A stretch of 64,000 bases of DNA. It comes from Tamlana sp. I1 (GTDB lineage Bacteria > Bacteroidota > Bacteroidia > Flavobacteriales > Flavobacteriaceae). Each line of letters begins with the position of its first letter. Within the stretch, counting starts at the first letter, position 1. Under the pieces are notes generated by a model that worked only from the letters and a program-made list of their open reading frames with translations, did no database searches and was not told the DNA's origin. This document shows positions 24,063 to 33,222 of this stretch, piece after piece. The position numbers and the translations under genes were made by a program. The stretch is taken from contig NZ_JACLAF010000017.1 of NCBI RefSeq assembly GCF_015355625.1, positions 1-64,000 of the forward strand, in the 5' to 3' direction.

Positions 24063-25367
24063 ATGAACCATTTACCGCTTATTATAAAACGCGAATATTT
24101 AACCAAGGTTAAAAACAAATCGTTTATCATCATGACTTTTTTAAGTCCGATAATTTTTATGGCACTTATTGGTTTTGTGGCGTATTTATCGCAGTTAAAT
24201 AATGATAAAGTTCGCGTTATTTCTGTTTTAGACGAATCAAAACTCGTTCAAAATGTATTTAAAAATTCCGAGCATGTTACCTATAATATTCTAGAAGGCA
24301 TGTCGGTTAACGATGCTAAAGATTTAGTTCTTGAAACCGAAGGCACGGGTTTATTACATATTAATCAGCTCGAAAATGATGCTATTGATGCGCAGCATAT
24401 TACCTTTTATTCTGAAGATGCACCTTCTATCAGTTTAATTTCAGATATAGAAAATCAGTTAGAAAAGCGTCTAACCGATATCAACCTTCAGAAAAATGGG
24501 GTAGATGTTGAAATGATAAACAATTCAAAAGTAAGAGTTAATATTTCACAAGAAAGTTTTGAAGGTGAAAAAACTTCAAAAGTCGATAGTGTTGTTAAAT
24601 TAATTTTTGGTGGAGCAGCAGGTTATTTATTGTTCATGTTTATTATTATTTATGGTAATATGATTATGCGCAGTGTGATTGAAGAAAAAACGAGCCGGAT
24701 TATTGAGGTTATTATTTCATCTGTAAAACCCATACAACTCATGTTGGGGAAAATTATAGGAACCTCGTTAGCGGGCATCACACAATTTGTTATTTGGCTG
24801 ATTTTGGGCGGTGTTTTAATGTCAATAACAACACTAGTTTTGGGTATAGAAATGCAAACGCCACAGCAACAAATGGCCGAAGAAGCCATGAATAACCCAG
24901 AAGTGAATCTTCAAATTCAAAACATTGCAAACGCGTTTTATCACTTACCATTAACCAATTTAATTATTGCTTTTGTAATGTTTTTTGTTGGCGGTTATTT
25001 GTTATACAGTTCGTTATATGCTGCTATTGGTGCAGCTGTTGATAATGAGACCGATACGCAACAATTTATGATGCCCATTATAATGCCTTTAGTTTTAGCC
25101 GTTTATATTGGTATCTTTACAGTTATTGAAGATCCTCATGGTATGGTGTCGACAGTATTTTCATTTATACCATTAACATCGCCAGTGGTTATGCTAATGC
25201 GTATTCCTTTTGGAGTACCCATTTGGGAACAAATTTTGTCGTTCCTTATCTTAATAGGAACGTTTATGGGAACCGTTTGGTTTGCTGCCAAAATTTACCG
25301 TGTTGGTATTTTAATGTATGGTAAAAAACCAACGTACAAAGAATTATTAAAATGGATTAAGTATTAA
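24063..25367 (+). CDS. ABC-2 type transporter permease (NatB-like)
   Basis: A 434-residue inner-membrane partner of the preceding ATPase. The first membrane helix is SFIIMTFLSPIIFMALIGFVAYL, then an extracytoplasmic domain of about 150 residues, and five further hydrophobic segments from LIFGGAAGYLLFMFIIIYGNMI to the C-terminus. The EEKTSRIIEVIISSVKPIQLMLGKIIG coupling segment is the hallmark of NatB/YhaP-type permeases. The mechanosensitive channel gene starts 5 bases after it. Confidence 0.92.
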   Translation: MNHLPLIIKREYLTKVKNKSFIIMTFLSPIIFMALIGFVAYLSQLNNDKVRVISVLDESKLVQNVFKNSEHVTYNILEGMSVNDAKDLVLETEGTGLLHINQLENDAIDAQHITFYSEDAPSISLISDIENQLEKRLTDINLQKNGVDVEMINNSKVRVNISQESFEGEKTSKVDSVVKLIFGGAAGYLLFMFIIIYGNMIMRSVIEEKTSRIIEVIISSVKPIQLMLGKIIGTSLAGITQFVIWLILGGVLMSITTLVLGIEMQTPQQQMAEEAMNNPEVNLQIQNIANAFYHLPLTNLIIAFVMFFVGGYLLYSSLYAAIGAAVDNETDTQQFMMPIIMPLVLAVYIGIFTVIEDPHGMVSTVFSFIPLTSPVVMLMRIPFGVPIWEQILSFLILIGTFMGTVWFAAKIYRVGILMYGKKPTYKELLKWIKY

Positions 25368-25372
25368 TTAAA

Positions 25373-26302
25373 ATGCAACAAAATACAGCCGAAAAAATAG
25401 AAGAAGGCGTCGACCAAGTAAGTGATGCTATTACCGAAAGTGGTGTTTGGGAACAAATTGTTAAGTTTTTAGAATTTAAACTCATCGATTTCTCTTATGT
25501 TGCCGATGGAAATACCCATGAAATTGTACTTAAAGTAAAGTACGTTTTGCTGGTGGTTCTCGTTTTAATGGTAACCACTACCATTTTACGTTGGACTAAA
25601 AATGTAGTCACAAAAAAAATGCCTCTTGATGATAAAGCTAAGTTTACCACGGTATTTTCATTTGCTCGTTGGTTAATCTATATCATTGTTGTTCTAGTTG
25701 TTTTCGATTCCATAGGAATTAATGTAACCGGAATTTTCGCAGCCTCTGCCGCTTTATTAATTGGAATTGGTTTGGCGCTGCAAACCTTATTTCAAGATAT
25801 TATTTCCGGAATATTTATTCTTGTAGATCAAACCGTGCATGTGGGCGATATTATTGAAATAGAAGGTAAAGTAGGTCGCGTTGAAGAAATAAAATTACGA
25901 ACTACAAGAGCAGTAACCATCGATAATAAAGTATTGGTTATTCCCAACCATTTATATTTAGAAAATATGCTATATAATTGGACTCAAAACGGCACTACAA
26001 CAAGAGAGTCCGTTAGTGTTGGTGTGGCTTATGGAAGCGACGTACAGTTGGTTAAAAAGCTTTTACTTCAGGCAGCGAGTTCTAATCCGTCGGTTCTTAT
26101 TTCTCCAGAACCTTCGGTGGTTTTCATGGATTTTGGAGATAGTTCTTTGAATTTTAAAGTCGTTTTCACAATAAATGATAGTTTTAAAGCGCAGTTTCCA
26201 AAAAGTGATATCCGATTTGAAATAGATCGTTTATTTAGAGAAAACAATATTAGTATTCCGTTTCCTCAAAGAGACATACATATCATTAAAAATCCACAAT
26301 AA
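25373..26302 (+). CDS. MscS family mechanosensitive channel
   Basis: A 309-residue inner-membrane protein with a hydrophilic N-terminus, three membrane helices (about 58-80, 105-125, 128-155) and the MscS core: the pore-lining helix GIFAASAALLIGIGLALQTLFQDIISG (read in two parts), then the beta domain VGDIIEIEGKVGRVEEIKLRTT and a C-terminal alpha/beta cage. It releases small solutes upon hypo-osmotic shock in characterised homologs. It lies within a tight four-gene group with the ABC exporter and a response regulator, 36 bases before the latter. Confidence 0.92.
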   Translation: MQQNTAEKIEEGVDQVSDAITESGVWEQIVKFLEFKLIDFSYVADGNTHEIVLKVKYVLLVVLVLMVTTTILRWTKNVVTKKMPLDDKAKFTTVFSFARWLIYIIVVLVVFDSIGINVTGIFAASAALLIGIGLALQTLFQDIISGIFILVDQTVHVGDIIEIEGKVGRVEEIKLRTTRAVTIDNKVLVIPNHLYLENMLYNWTQNGTTTRESVSVGVAYGSDVQLVKKLLLQAASSNPSVLISPEPSVVFMDFGDSSLNFKVVFTINDSFKAQFPKSDIRFEIDRLFRENNISIPFPQRDIHIIKNPQ

Positions 26303-26338
26303 TTTTAAGTTAACTAGAATTAAATCAAATATAAAATT

Positions 26339-27502
26339 ATGCCCAAAATATTAGTTGTAGAAGATGAAGCAGCGATAAGACGCGTGTTGGTTAAAATTCT
26401 TTCTGAAGAAAATGATACTTACCAAGTTGAAGAAGCTGTTGATGGTTTAGACGGAATAGAAAAAATTAAGAATACCGATTTCGATTTGATTCTATGCGAT
26501 ATTAAAATGCCAAAAATGGATGGCGTTGAAGTTTTAGAAGCCACGAAAAAGATAAAACCCGAAGTGCCTATGGTTATGATTTCTGGTCATGGCGATTTGG
26601 ATACTGCTGTAAATACGATGCGTTTGGGGGCTTTCGATTATATTTCGAAACCACCAGATTTAAACCGTTTGTTAAATACGGTTAGAAATGCATTGGACAG
26701 AAAAGAGTTGGTTGTAGCTAATAAAATCTTAAAGAAAAAAGTTAGTAAAAAATATGAAATGGTTGGCGAAAGTGCCGCTATTACTCAAATTCAAGAGATT
26801 ATAGATAAAGTTGCGCCTACCGATGCCCGTGTTTTAATTACAGGAGCAAATGGTACAGGAAAAGAACTGGTAGCCCATTGGCTACATGAAAAAAGCGCCC
26901 GTTCTAAAGCATCTTTAATTGAGGTGAATTGTGCTGCAATTCCTTCTGAACTTATTGAAAGTGAATTGTTTGGTCATGTTAAAGGTGCTTTTACAAGTGC
27001 TAATAAAGACCGTGCAGGAAAATTTGAAGCAGCCAACGGTGGCACCATTTTTCTTGACGAAATAGGGGACATGAGTTTATCTGCTCAAGCCAAGGTACTT
27101 CGCGCTTTACAGGAAAATAAAATTCAGCGTGTTGGTAGCGATCGCGATATAAAAGTGGATGTACGTGTAATTGCAGCCACGAATAAGAACTTAAAAAAGG
27201 AAATTGAAGCAGGACGTTTCCGTGAGGATTTATATCACAGATTGGCCGTAATTTTAATTGAAGTTCCTTCGTTAAATGACAGACGTGCCGATATTCCTTT
27301 ATTAGTCAGTCATTTTTCAGAAAAAATAGCAAATGAAAACGGTACTGCTAAAAAACAGTTTTCAGATAGCGCTATAAAACTGCTTCAAGAATACGATTGG
27401 ACAGGAAATATTAGAGAACTTCGTAATGTTATCGAACGCTTAATAATACTAGGTGGTAAGGAAGTAAGCGAACAAGATGTGAAATTGTTTGCTAGTAAAT
27501 AA
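26339..27502 (+). CDS. sigma54-type response regulator lacking a DNA-binding domain
   Basis: A 387-residue protein with an N-terminal receiver domain (phosphoacceptor Asp54 in LCDIKMPKMDG; Lys104 in SKPP) and an NtrC-type AAA+ domain (Walker A GANGTGKE 169-176, Walker B IFLDE 237-241, NCAAIPSELIESELFGH, and the arginine-containing FREDLYHRLAV). The sigma54-contacting loop reads GAFTSA (216-221) in place of GAFTGA. The chain ends right after the AAA+ lid (NVIERLIILGGKEVSEQDVKLFASK), so the usual Fis-type helix-turn-helix is missing. No cognate histidine kinase is adjacent. It may activate from solution, pair with a separate DNA-binding partner, or have another role. Confidence 0.92.
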   Translation: MPKILVVEDEAAIRRVLVKILSEENDTYQVEEAVDGLDGIEKIKNTDFDLILCDIKMPKMDGVEVLEATKKIKPEVPMVMISGHGDLDTAVNTMRLGAFDYISKPPDLNRLLNTVRNALDRKELVVANKILKKKVSKKYEMVGESAAITQIQEIIDKVAPTDARVLITGANGTGKELVAHWLHEKSARSKASLIEVNCAAIPSELIESELFGHVKGAFTSANKDRAGKFEAANGGTIFLDEIGDMSLSAQAKVLRALQENKIQRVGSDRDIKVDVRVIAATNKNLKKEIEAGRFREDLYHRLAVILIEVPSLNDRRADIPLLVSHFSEKIANENGTAKKQFSDSAIKLLQEYDWTGNIRELRNVIERLIILGGKEVSEQDVKLFASK

Positions 27503-27590
27503 GCGAATTCTTTTTAGAATTCTTATTTATAAAAATCATATAAAACAAAAAAGCTGTGTAGAAATAAATGATTTACACAGCTTTTTTTGT
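27503..27590. terminator. two hairpins, the second a bidirectional terminator
   Basis: GAATTCT / AGAATTC hairpin directly after the response-regulator stop, then a strong stem AAAAAAGCTGTGTA (27547-27560) / TACACAGCTTTTTT (27574-27587). The second serves both the plus-strand operon and the convergent minus-strand gene ending at 27607. Confidence 0.85.
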
Positions 27591-27606
27591 TCTTCAAAAT
27601 AAAATA

Positions 27607-28380
27607 TTAGCTTGTTTCACAGCGATTTAACGCTTCTAAATAATCTTTAGTTAAAGCTTTCATTTGGTTTATATAATGCGATTTAATTTCAGAAATACTT
27701 TTGGTTTGTATGTCAATTGGCGTGTCTTCAAAACTAATTGGTGTGAAGTTTGCCGTATTGTAAACTTTTAAAGTTTCGTTGTAAGATTTAATGTTTTCTA
27801 AAATTCTCGTTTTATAAGATTCAACAATTTGTTGTTTTTCAAGCTCTAATTCGCGCTCTTTTTGCTCTGCTAATTTGTTTTTAATTTGCTCTGCTTTAAG
27901 TTTTAAAGCTTGTTGTTGTTGTTCTAATTGTAATTGCGCTGCTTGTAAATCTGATAATTCTGAATTGGCAGTTTGCGCAGCTACATAATTTTCATCTGCC
28001 TGATTATCTTGATATTGGTTAAAAGCACATTTGTCAATTTCAATAACACTTTCTTTGCTTAAATCTCTTCCGCGTTTAACAAAAAATCGGCCATCTTCAA
28101 AAGTTTCAGCATTGTCAACTTTCACCAATAATTCCAGGGTTTTGTTAGTTAATTCTTTAGCCTTTTTGCAATTGCATAAATTTAAGGCTTCCTTGGCGAG
28201 TTTTAAGGATTCAACAGAGCGGTTAGCATAATATTTTAAGTGACTAACATTGTTAGACTCGTAGGAGTCTTTAACATGAGAATACGCATTTACAAGATAA
28301 GAATTAGCGTTGTCACACTCGCTTTGTGCACTAACAACCAAAGAGGTCATTAGAAAAAATAATAGGTAAATTTTTTTCAT
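27607..28380 (-). CDS. secreted coiled-coil protein of unknown function
   Basis: A 257-residue protein with an export signal (MKKIYLLFFLMTSLVVSAQS) but no lipobox, so it is probably periplasmic. The N-terminal half has several Cys (SECDNANSY, LCNCKKAKEL, DKCAFNQY) in a helical, TPR-like or tetratricopeptide-like context. Residues about 135-200 form a Gln/Glu/Lys-rich coiled coil (QLEQQQQALKLKAEQIKNKL). I do not recognise a family. The start at 28380 is chosen because the signal peptide begins there; an in-frame ATG six codons upstream also exists. Confidence 0.7.
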   Translation of the reverse strand: MKKIYLLFFLMTSLVVSAQSECDNANSYLVNAYSHVKDSYESNNVSHLKYYANRSVESLKLAKEALNLCNCKKAKELTNKTLELLVKVDNAETFEDGRFFVKRGRDLSKESVIEIDKCAFNQYQDNQADENYVAAQTANSELSDLQAAQLQLEQQQQALKLKAEQIKNKLAEQKERELELEKQQIVESYKTRILENIKSYNETLKVYNTANFTPISFEDTPIDIQTKSISEIKSHYINQMKALTKDYLEALNRCETS

Positions 28381-28518
28381 AGTCATAGGGGTTAACATAA
28401 ATAGGTTCGACTAATGTATTAAAAATAACGATAAAGTGCAACATGTGGTGAGTTGAAATCATAGATTTACTATATTTATACTATTAATGTAAGAATAGAA
28501 AACCTTAAACATATAAAG

Positions 28519-29376
28519 ATGCATACAGATCCGTACAAAGTCACCTCAAACATTTCATTAAAAAACTCGGTAACTAAAGTAGTTATTGATGATGCCGAGA
28601 AGGAACTAAAGTCCATTAGTAAAAAATTAGGCAAGCTGCAAGACACCCTTTATGCGCATGGAAAGTATGCGGTTTTAATTTGTTTACAAGGCATGGATAC
28701 CGCCGGAAAAGACAGCTTAATTCGTGAAGTGTTTAAAGAATTTAATGCTAGAGGTGTCGTAGTTCATAGTTTTAAAGTGCCAACCGAGCTGGAGCTAAAA
28801 CACGACTTTTTATGGCGCCATTATATAGCGCTTCCTGCTCGTGGTAAATTTGGTGTTTTTAATCGTACGCATTACGAAAATGTTTTGGTAACTCGTGTAC
28901 ATCCCGAATATGTTTTGGGTGAAAATATCCCAACGGTTAATAGTGTTAGCGATATCGATGATGCCTTTTGGGATAAACGTTTTGAGCAAATTAATAATTT
29001 TGAAAAAAGCCTTGCACAAAGCGGAACCATCATTTTTAAATTCTTTTTAAACCTATCTAAATCCGAGCAAAAAAACAGATTGTTACGTCGATTAAACAAG
29101 CCTTCGAAAAACTGGAAATTTTCTCCTGGCGATTTAAAAGAGCGTGAATTATGGGATAAATACCAATTTTGTTATGAAGATGCCATAAACAGAACATCGA
29201 AACCTCATGCGCCTTGGTATAATATTCCTGCCGATGATAAAGCTTCTGCGCGCTATTTGGTTGCCAAAACGGTTTACGATACCCTTAAAAAGTTTGATGA
29301 TATTAAAGAGCCAGAGCTTGATGATGCTATTAAATCGCATTTAGAAGCCTATAAAAAGCAACTTAACGACGAATAA
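28519..29376 (+). CDS. polyphosphate kinase 2 family protein
   Basis: A 285-residue single-domain PPK2-type phosphotransferase that moves phosphate between polyphosphate and nucleotides. Walker A is GMDTAGKDS (58-66), followed by the lid/recognition region FKVPTELELKHDFLWRHY, and the second conserved block GVFNRTHYENVLVTRVHP. PPK2 class (NMP, NDP or both) cannot be fixed from sequence by eye. The DinB-like gene begins 5 bases after its stop. It is divergent from the coiled-coil secreted protein gene. Confidence 0.92.
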   Translation: MHTDPYKVTSNISLKNSVTKVVIDDAEKELKSISKKLGKLQDTLYAHGKYAVLICLQGMDTAGKDSLIREVFKEFNARGVVVHSFKVPTELELKHDFLWRHYIALPARGKFGVFNRTHYENVLVTRVHPEYVLGENIPTVNSVSDIDDAFWDKRFEQINNFEKSLAQSGTIIFKFFLNLSKSEQKNRLLRRLNKPSKNWKFSPGDLKERELWDKYQFCYEDAINRTSKPHAPWYNIPADDKASARYLVAKTVYDTLKKFDDIKEPELDDAIKSHLEAYKKQLNDE

Positions 29377-29381
29377 ATTAT

Positions 29382-29942
29382 ATGAAGCATTTACTAGTGG
29401 TTTTTGTTTTTATGGTAGTTTTCAATGTAAACGCACAGGATATGACTGAAGCACAATTGCCTTTTTACGAAATTCCTGAGGCTCCAGAATCCTATACAGC
29501 TGGAACGGTTGCAGCGCGAATGGTTGATGGTTTAGGATTTCGATATTTTTGGGCTTCGGAAGGCTTAACAGATAAAGATTTAAGTATGAAAGCCAGTGAA
29601 TCTGGTCGAACCAGTGCCGAAACTATTGAACATATTTACGGATTATCAAAATTTATTAGAAACCAGATTGTAGTAGATAACAAAGATTTGAATAAGGAAG
29701 AATTAAGTTTTGAAGCCAAACGCAAACAGACCTTATTAAATTTAAAAATGGTTTCTGATGTTTTAAGAAACACTGAAAAACCTTTTAATTTAGAAAATAC
29801 CGATGTGCCTTTTTGGAACATTGTTAATGGACCAATTGCCGATGCTTTATGGCATTGCGGACAAATAGTGATGTTAAGACGTGCTTCAGGAAATCCTTTT
29901 AATTCGAAAGTGAATGTTTTTTCAGGAAAACTGAAGGTGTAG
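29382..29942 (+). CDS. secreted DinB-like protein
   Basis: A 186-residue protein with a signal peptide (MKHLLVVFVFMVVFNVNAQ) and a four-helix DinB-type fold: GLGFRYFWASEGLTDKDLSM, SAETIEHIYGLSKFI (with the first helix His), and the C-terminal ADALWHCGQIVMLRRASGNP with the conserved HCGQ. DinB-type proteins often bind a divalent metal with three His; thiol-transfer enzymes are one relative. It is probably periplasmic, unlike most DinB proteins. It is in an operon with the polyphosphate kinase gene. Confidence 0.8.
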   Translation: MKHLLVVFVFMVVFNVNAQDMTEAQLPFYEIPEAPESYTAGTVAARMVDGLGFRYFWASEGLTDKDLSMKASESGRTSAETIEHIYGLSKFIRNQIVVDNKDLNKEELSFEAKRKQTLLNLKMVSDVLRNTEKPFNLENTDVPFWNIVNGPIADALWHCGQIVMLRRASGNPFNSKVNVFSGKLKV

Positions 29943-30007
29943 CGTTTAGAAACGCTTTCAAAAATAAAAATCCTCTTAATGGCATGATACCAGAAAGAGG
30001 ATTTTTT
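29941..30007. terminator. two hairpins between the DinB-like gene and lysA
   Basis: AGCGTTT / AAACGCT hairpin overlapping the stop of the DinB-like gene (29941-29956), then a bidirectional terminator with stem AAAAATCCTCTT (29966-29977) / AAGAGGATTTTT (29995-30006) and a 17-base loop. Confidence 0.75.
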
Positions 30008-30024
30008 AATTTATAATGCGGTTA

Positions 30025-31260
30025 TTATTTTGCAGTAGCCGCTTTCTTTTTAGGAGTAAAATCTACTTCAATTTGATTTCTTAAGATATCTTCAAAAGTT
30101 TCGCGCTCTCTAATAACGTGGGCTTTGTTGTTATACCATAAAATTTCAGCAGGTCTAAATCTTGAGTTATAGTTGCTCGCCATAGAGAAACAGTAAGCTC
30201 CTGCGTTTTTAAAGCATAAAATATCACCTTCATTTATTTCATTAATACGTCGGTTATTACCAAAAGTATCGGTTTCACAAATATATCCTACAACGGTGTA
30301 AAAACGCTCACGTCCATTAGGGTTAGAAATGTTTACAATATCATGGTGCGACCCGTAAAACATTGGGCGAATTAAATGATTAAAACCAGAATCTACCTGA
30401 GCAAAAACTGTAGAAGTTGTTTGTTTAACCGCATTTACTTTGGTTAAAAAACTTCCAGATTCGCTTACCAAGAATTTTCCTGGTTCGAATGCTAAGGTTA
30501 AATCTTTGCCGTATTCTTTACAGAACTCATTGAATTTAGCCGATAATTTTTCACCTAATTCTTCAATATTCGTTTCAATATCGCCTGCTTTGTAAGGAAC
30601 TTTAAAACCTGAACCAAAATCGATAAAATCTAAATTTTTAAATTGTTTTGCAGTTTCAAATAAAATTTCACTCGCATAAAGAAATACTTCAATATCTAAA
30701 ATATCACTACCTGTATGCATGTGAATACCGTTAATAGTCATTTTAGTATTTTCAACAATACGTAAAATATGAGGTATTTGATGAATTGAAATTCCAAATT
30801 TAGAATCGATATGTCCTACCGAAATATTCGCGTTTCCACCAGCCATAACGTGCGGGTTAATACGAATACAAACCGGAACTTTAGGATGTTTAGTTCCAAA
30901 TTGTTCTAAAATAGAAAGGTTATCAATATTAATTTTAACCCCAAGTTTAGCAGCTTCTTCAATTTCAGCTAAAGACACACCATTTGGTGTAAAAATAATT
31001 TGTTCTGGCGCAAAACCAGCAGCTAATCCAAGCTGAACTTCTTGAATAGAAACCGTATCTATACCCGAACCTAAAGATTTAAAAAGCTTTAAAATTGATA
31101 TATTAGACAATGCTTTAACTGCATAGTTAAGTTTTAATTTTTTTACATTTTTAAATGCGTTTGTTAGTCTGTGGTACTGAAATTCAATTTTTTCAGCATC
31201 ATAAACATAAACTGGACTCCCAAAATCCTGTGCAATTTTAAGCAATTGATTTTCTAACAT
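30025..31260 (-). CDS. lysA: diaminopimelate decarboxylase
   Basis: PLP-dependent fold-type III decarboxylase that forms L-lysine from meso-diaminopimelate. The PLP lysine is Lys49 in YAVKALSN. Other marks are HMHTGSDI, the glycine-rich phosphate-binding DFGSGFKVPY, and the dimer active-site Cys in ICETDTFG. At 411 residues the length is normal; the C-terminus has a Lys-rich extension (DFTPKKKAATAK). The window also encodes dapF, the preceding enzyme. CAAAGATA at 31278-31285 reads as a TATCTTTG -7 box on its strand. Confidence 0.97.
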   Translation of the reverse strand: MLENQLLKIAQDFGSPVYVYDAEKIEFQYHRLTNAFKNVKKLKLNYAVKALSNISILKLFKSLGSGIDTVSIQEVQLGLAAGFAPEQIIFTPNGVSLAEIEEAAKLGVKINIDNLSILEQFGTKHPKVPVCIRINPHVMAGGNANISVGHIDSKFGISIHQIPHILRIVENTKMTINGIHMHTGSDILDIEVFLYASEILFETAKQFKNLDFIDFGSGFKVPYKAGDIETNIEELGEKLSAKFNEFCKEYGKDLTLAFEPGKFLVSESGSFLTKVNAVKQTTSTVFAQVDSGFNHLIRPMFYGSHHDIVNISNPNGRERFYTVVGYICETDTFGNNRRINEINEGDILCFKNAGAYCFSMASNYNSRFRPAEILWYNNKAHVIRERETFEDILRNQIEVDFTPKKKAATAK

Positions 31261-31422
31261 AGGTTTATAATTTTTGGCAAAGATATTTCTTTGTTGAATA
31301 TAAAAAAGGAATAACTGAAAAATTATACAAAATAAACAAAGTGTTAATTATTTAACAACAATATCTTGAAAACTTATTAAAGTTTTCATTATTAAATATT
31401 AGTGTAAGTAAAGCCTATTATT

Positions 31423-31430
31423 TACATTTG
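31423..31430 (+). promoter_or_regulatory. sucC -7 box
   Basis: TACATTTG matches TANNTTTG and lies 26 bases before the sucC ATG. No clear -33 TTTG is seen at the expected distance. Confidence 0.45.
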
Positions 31431-31456
31431 CTTTTTTCTTAATCAATTAGCAAATT

Positions 31457-32650
31457 ATGAATTTACACGAATATCAAGGTAAAGAGATATTAAGTAGTTT
31501 TGGAGTACGTATCCAACGCGGTTTAGTTGCACAGAATGCTCAAGAGGCAGTAGCTGCTGCGAAGCAATTAACTAGTGAAACAGGAACAAGCTGGCACGTA
31601 ATAAAAGCACAGGTTCACGCAGGTGGCCGTGGTAAAGGTGGAGGCGTTAAACTAGCCAAAAACCTTAAAGAAGTTGAAGAGATTGCTGGACAAATTATAG
31701 GAATGGATTTGGTAACACCACAAACTTCTGCCGCAGGAAAACGTGTGCACCAAGTTTTAGTTGCTGAAGATGTTTATTACCCAGGAGAATCTGAAACAAG
31801 CGAATTTTACATGTCTGTATTATTAAACAGAGGTACAGGACGTAATATGATTATGTATTCTACTGAAGGTGGAATGGATATTGAAACGGTTGCTGAAGAA
31901 ACACCACATTTAATTTTTACTGAAGAAGTTGATCCTGCTGTAGGTTTATTACCTTTTCAAGCAAGACGCGTTGCGTTTAACTTAGGATTATCTGGTGTTG
32001 CTTTTAAAGAAATGACGAAATTCGTTACAGCTTTATACACCGCTTATGTGGCTTCTGATTCTTCTTTATTTGAAATCAACCCAGTTTTAAAAACAAGTGA
32101 TAACTTAATCATGGCTGTTGATGCAAAAGTAACTATTGATGATAACGCTTTATACAGACATAAAAAATACGTTGATTTACGTGATGTACGTGAAGAAAGC
32201 GCTATTGAAGTTGAAGCTGGAGAGCTAGGTTTAAACTATGTAGACCTTGACGGAAACGTTGGTTGTATGGTTAACGGTGCTGGTTTAGCTATGGCAACAA
32301 TGGATTTAATTAAACAAGCAGGTGGAGAGCCAGCTAACTTCTTAGATGTTGGTGGGACTGCAGATGCAGCTCGTGTTGAAGCGGCTTTTAAAATTATTTT
32401 AAAAGATCCAGCTGTAAAAGCAATTTTAATTAACATTTTTGGTGGTATTGTTCGTTGCGATCGTGTAGCGCAAGGAGTTATTGATGCTTACAAAAACATG
32501 GGTAACATTACTGTGCCAATTATTGTACGTTTACAAGGAACCAATGCAGACATCGCTAAAGAATTAATTGATAATTCAGGGTTAGCCGTTTTAAGTGCTA
32601 CTGAATTCCAAGAAGCTGCAGATAAAGTACAAGAAGTACTTGCTAAGTAA
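31457..32650 (+). CDS. sucC: ADP-forming succinate-CoA ligase beta subunit
   Basis: Beta subunit of succinyl-CoA synthetase in the TCA cycle, with an ATP-grasp nucleotide-binding domain and a C-terminal CoA-ligase domain. Marks are the start MNLHEYQGKEIL, the ATP-grasp loop AGGRGKGGGVKLAKN, EINPVLKT, DVGGTADAARVEAAFK and NIFGGIVRCDRVAQGV. At 397 residues it is of standard length. The alpha subunit gene sucD is not adjacent, as is common in flavobacteria. A very strong terminator follows. Confidence 0.97.
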   Translation: MNLHEYQGKEILSSFGVRIQRGLVAQNAQEAVAAAKQLTSETGTSWHVIKAQVHAGGRGKGGGVKLAKNLKEVEEIAGQIIGMDLVTPQTSAAGKRVHQVLVAEDVYYPGESETSEFYMSVLLNRGTGRNMIMYSTEGGMDIETVAEETPHLIFTEEVDPAVGLLPFQARRVAFNLGLSGVAFKEMTKFVTALYTAYVASDSSLFEINPVLKTSDNLIMAVDAKVTIDDNALYRHKKYVDLRDVREESAIEVEAGELGLNYVDLDGNVGCMVNGAGLAMATMDLIKQAGGEPANFLDVGGTADAARVEAAFKIILKDPAVKAILINIFGGIVRCDRVAQGVIDAYKNMGNITVPIIVRLQGTNADIAKELIDNSGLAVLSATEFQEAADKVQEVLAK

Positions 32651-32700
32651 TTAAACTTACTTTGTGTTGTTTTAATTGAAAAATAACACTTTAGCCTATA

Positions 32701-32737
32701 AAAAAACCTCCAAAAGTTTAACTTTTGGAGGTTTTTA
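32701..32737 (+). terminator. sucC terminator
   Basis: Near-perfect 17-bp stem AAAAACCTCCAAAAGTT / AACTTTTGGAGGTTTTT with T-rich flank, 50 bases past the sucC stop. It also faces the convergent gene ending at 32771. Confidence 0.88.
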
Positions 32738-32770
32738 TTTTTTTTAATGCGTTTAAAGAATAGTATTGGG

Positions 32771-33214
32771 TTAAAAATTACCTTTAAATCCTAATCTCAG
32801 TTTTTTAATAATATCTTCCATGTATAAAATGGACCATACAATATTATCGGTGTCTGCATAGGCAATAAAATCTGAAATAATCTCATCACTCGCCTTAATA
32901 TGTTCGCGCTCTTCAGTTTTATATTTACTTAATAGTTTTAAGTTTGAAGCGCTCGCACGAATACCAAAATCATCTAACTTTTGGTCAGATTTTGTTGTTA
33001 TTGCCATAAAAGGCATGGTTTTAATTAATTCTGAAAACCTGTCGGCATATAAATCAACAAGCTCTCCTTTACCTAAATCTTCTAAATCGTTAATGGTATG
33101 AAATTTTTCAATTCTATCCGATTTAGAGAAGAATGTTTGATCGGCCACTTGACCGTAAGTTGAAATGCAACTAAAAAATAAAGCTACTGCTATTAGGGTA
33201 TTTATTTTATTCAT
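32771..33214 (-). CDS. secreted hypothetical protein (147 aa)
   Basis: Has a signal peptide (MNKINTLIAVALFFSCISTYGQ; the Cys in LFFSC could make it a lipoprotein, but the cleavage site YGQ fits better). The mature part is helical: LEDLGKGELVDLYADRFSELIKTMP, FGIRASASNLKLLSKYKTEER and a C-terminal IVWSILYMEDIIKKLRLGFK. No family is recognised. It starts 8 bases after the beta-helix protein gene in the same direction, so the two likely act together outside the cytoplasm. Confidence 0.65.
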   Translation of the reverse strand: MNKINTLIAVALFFSCISTYGQVADQTFFSKSDRIEKFHTINDLEDLGKGELVDLYADRFSELIKTMPFMAITTKSDQKLDDFGIRASASNLKLLSKYKTEEREHIKASDEIISDFIAYADTDNIVWSILYMEDIIKKLRLGFKGNF

Positions 33215-33222
33215 TTTAATTT

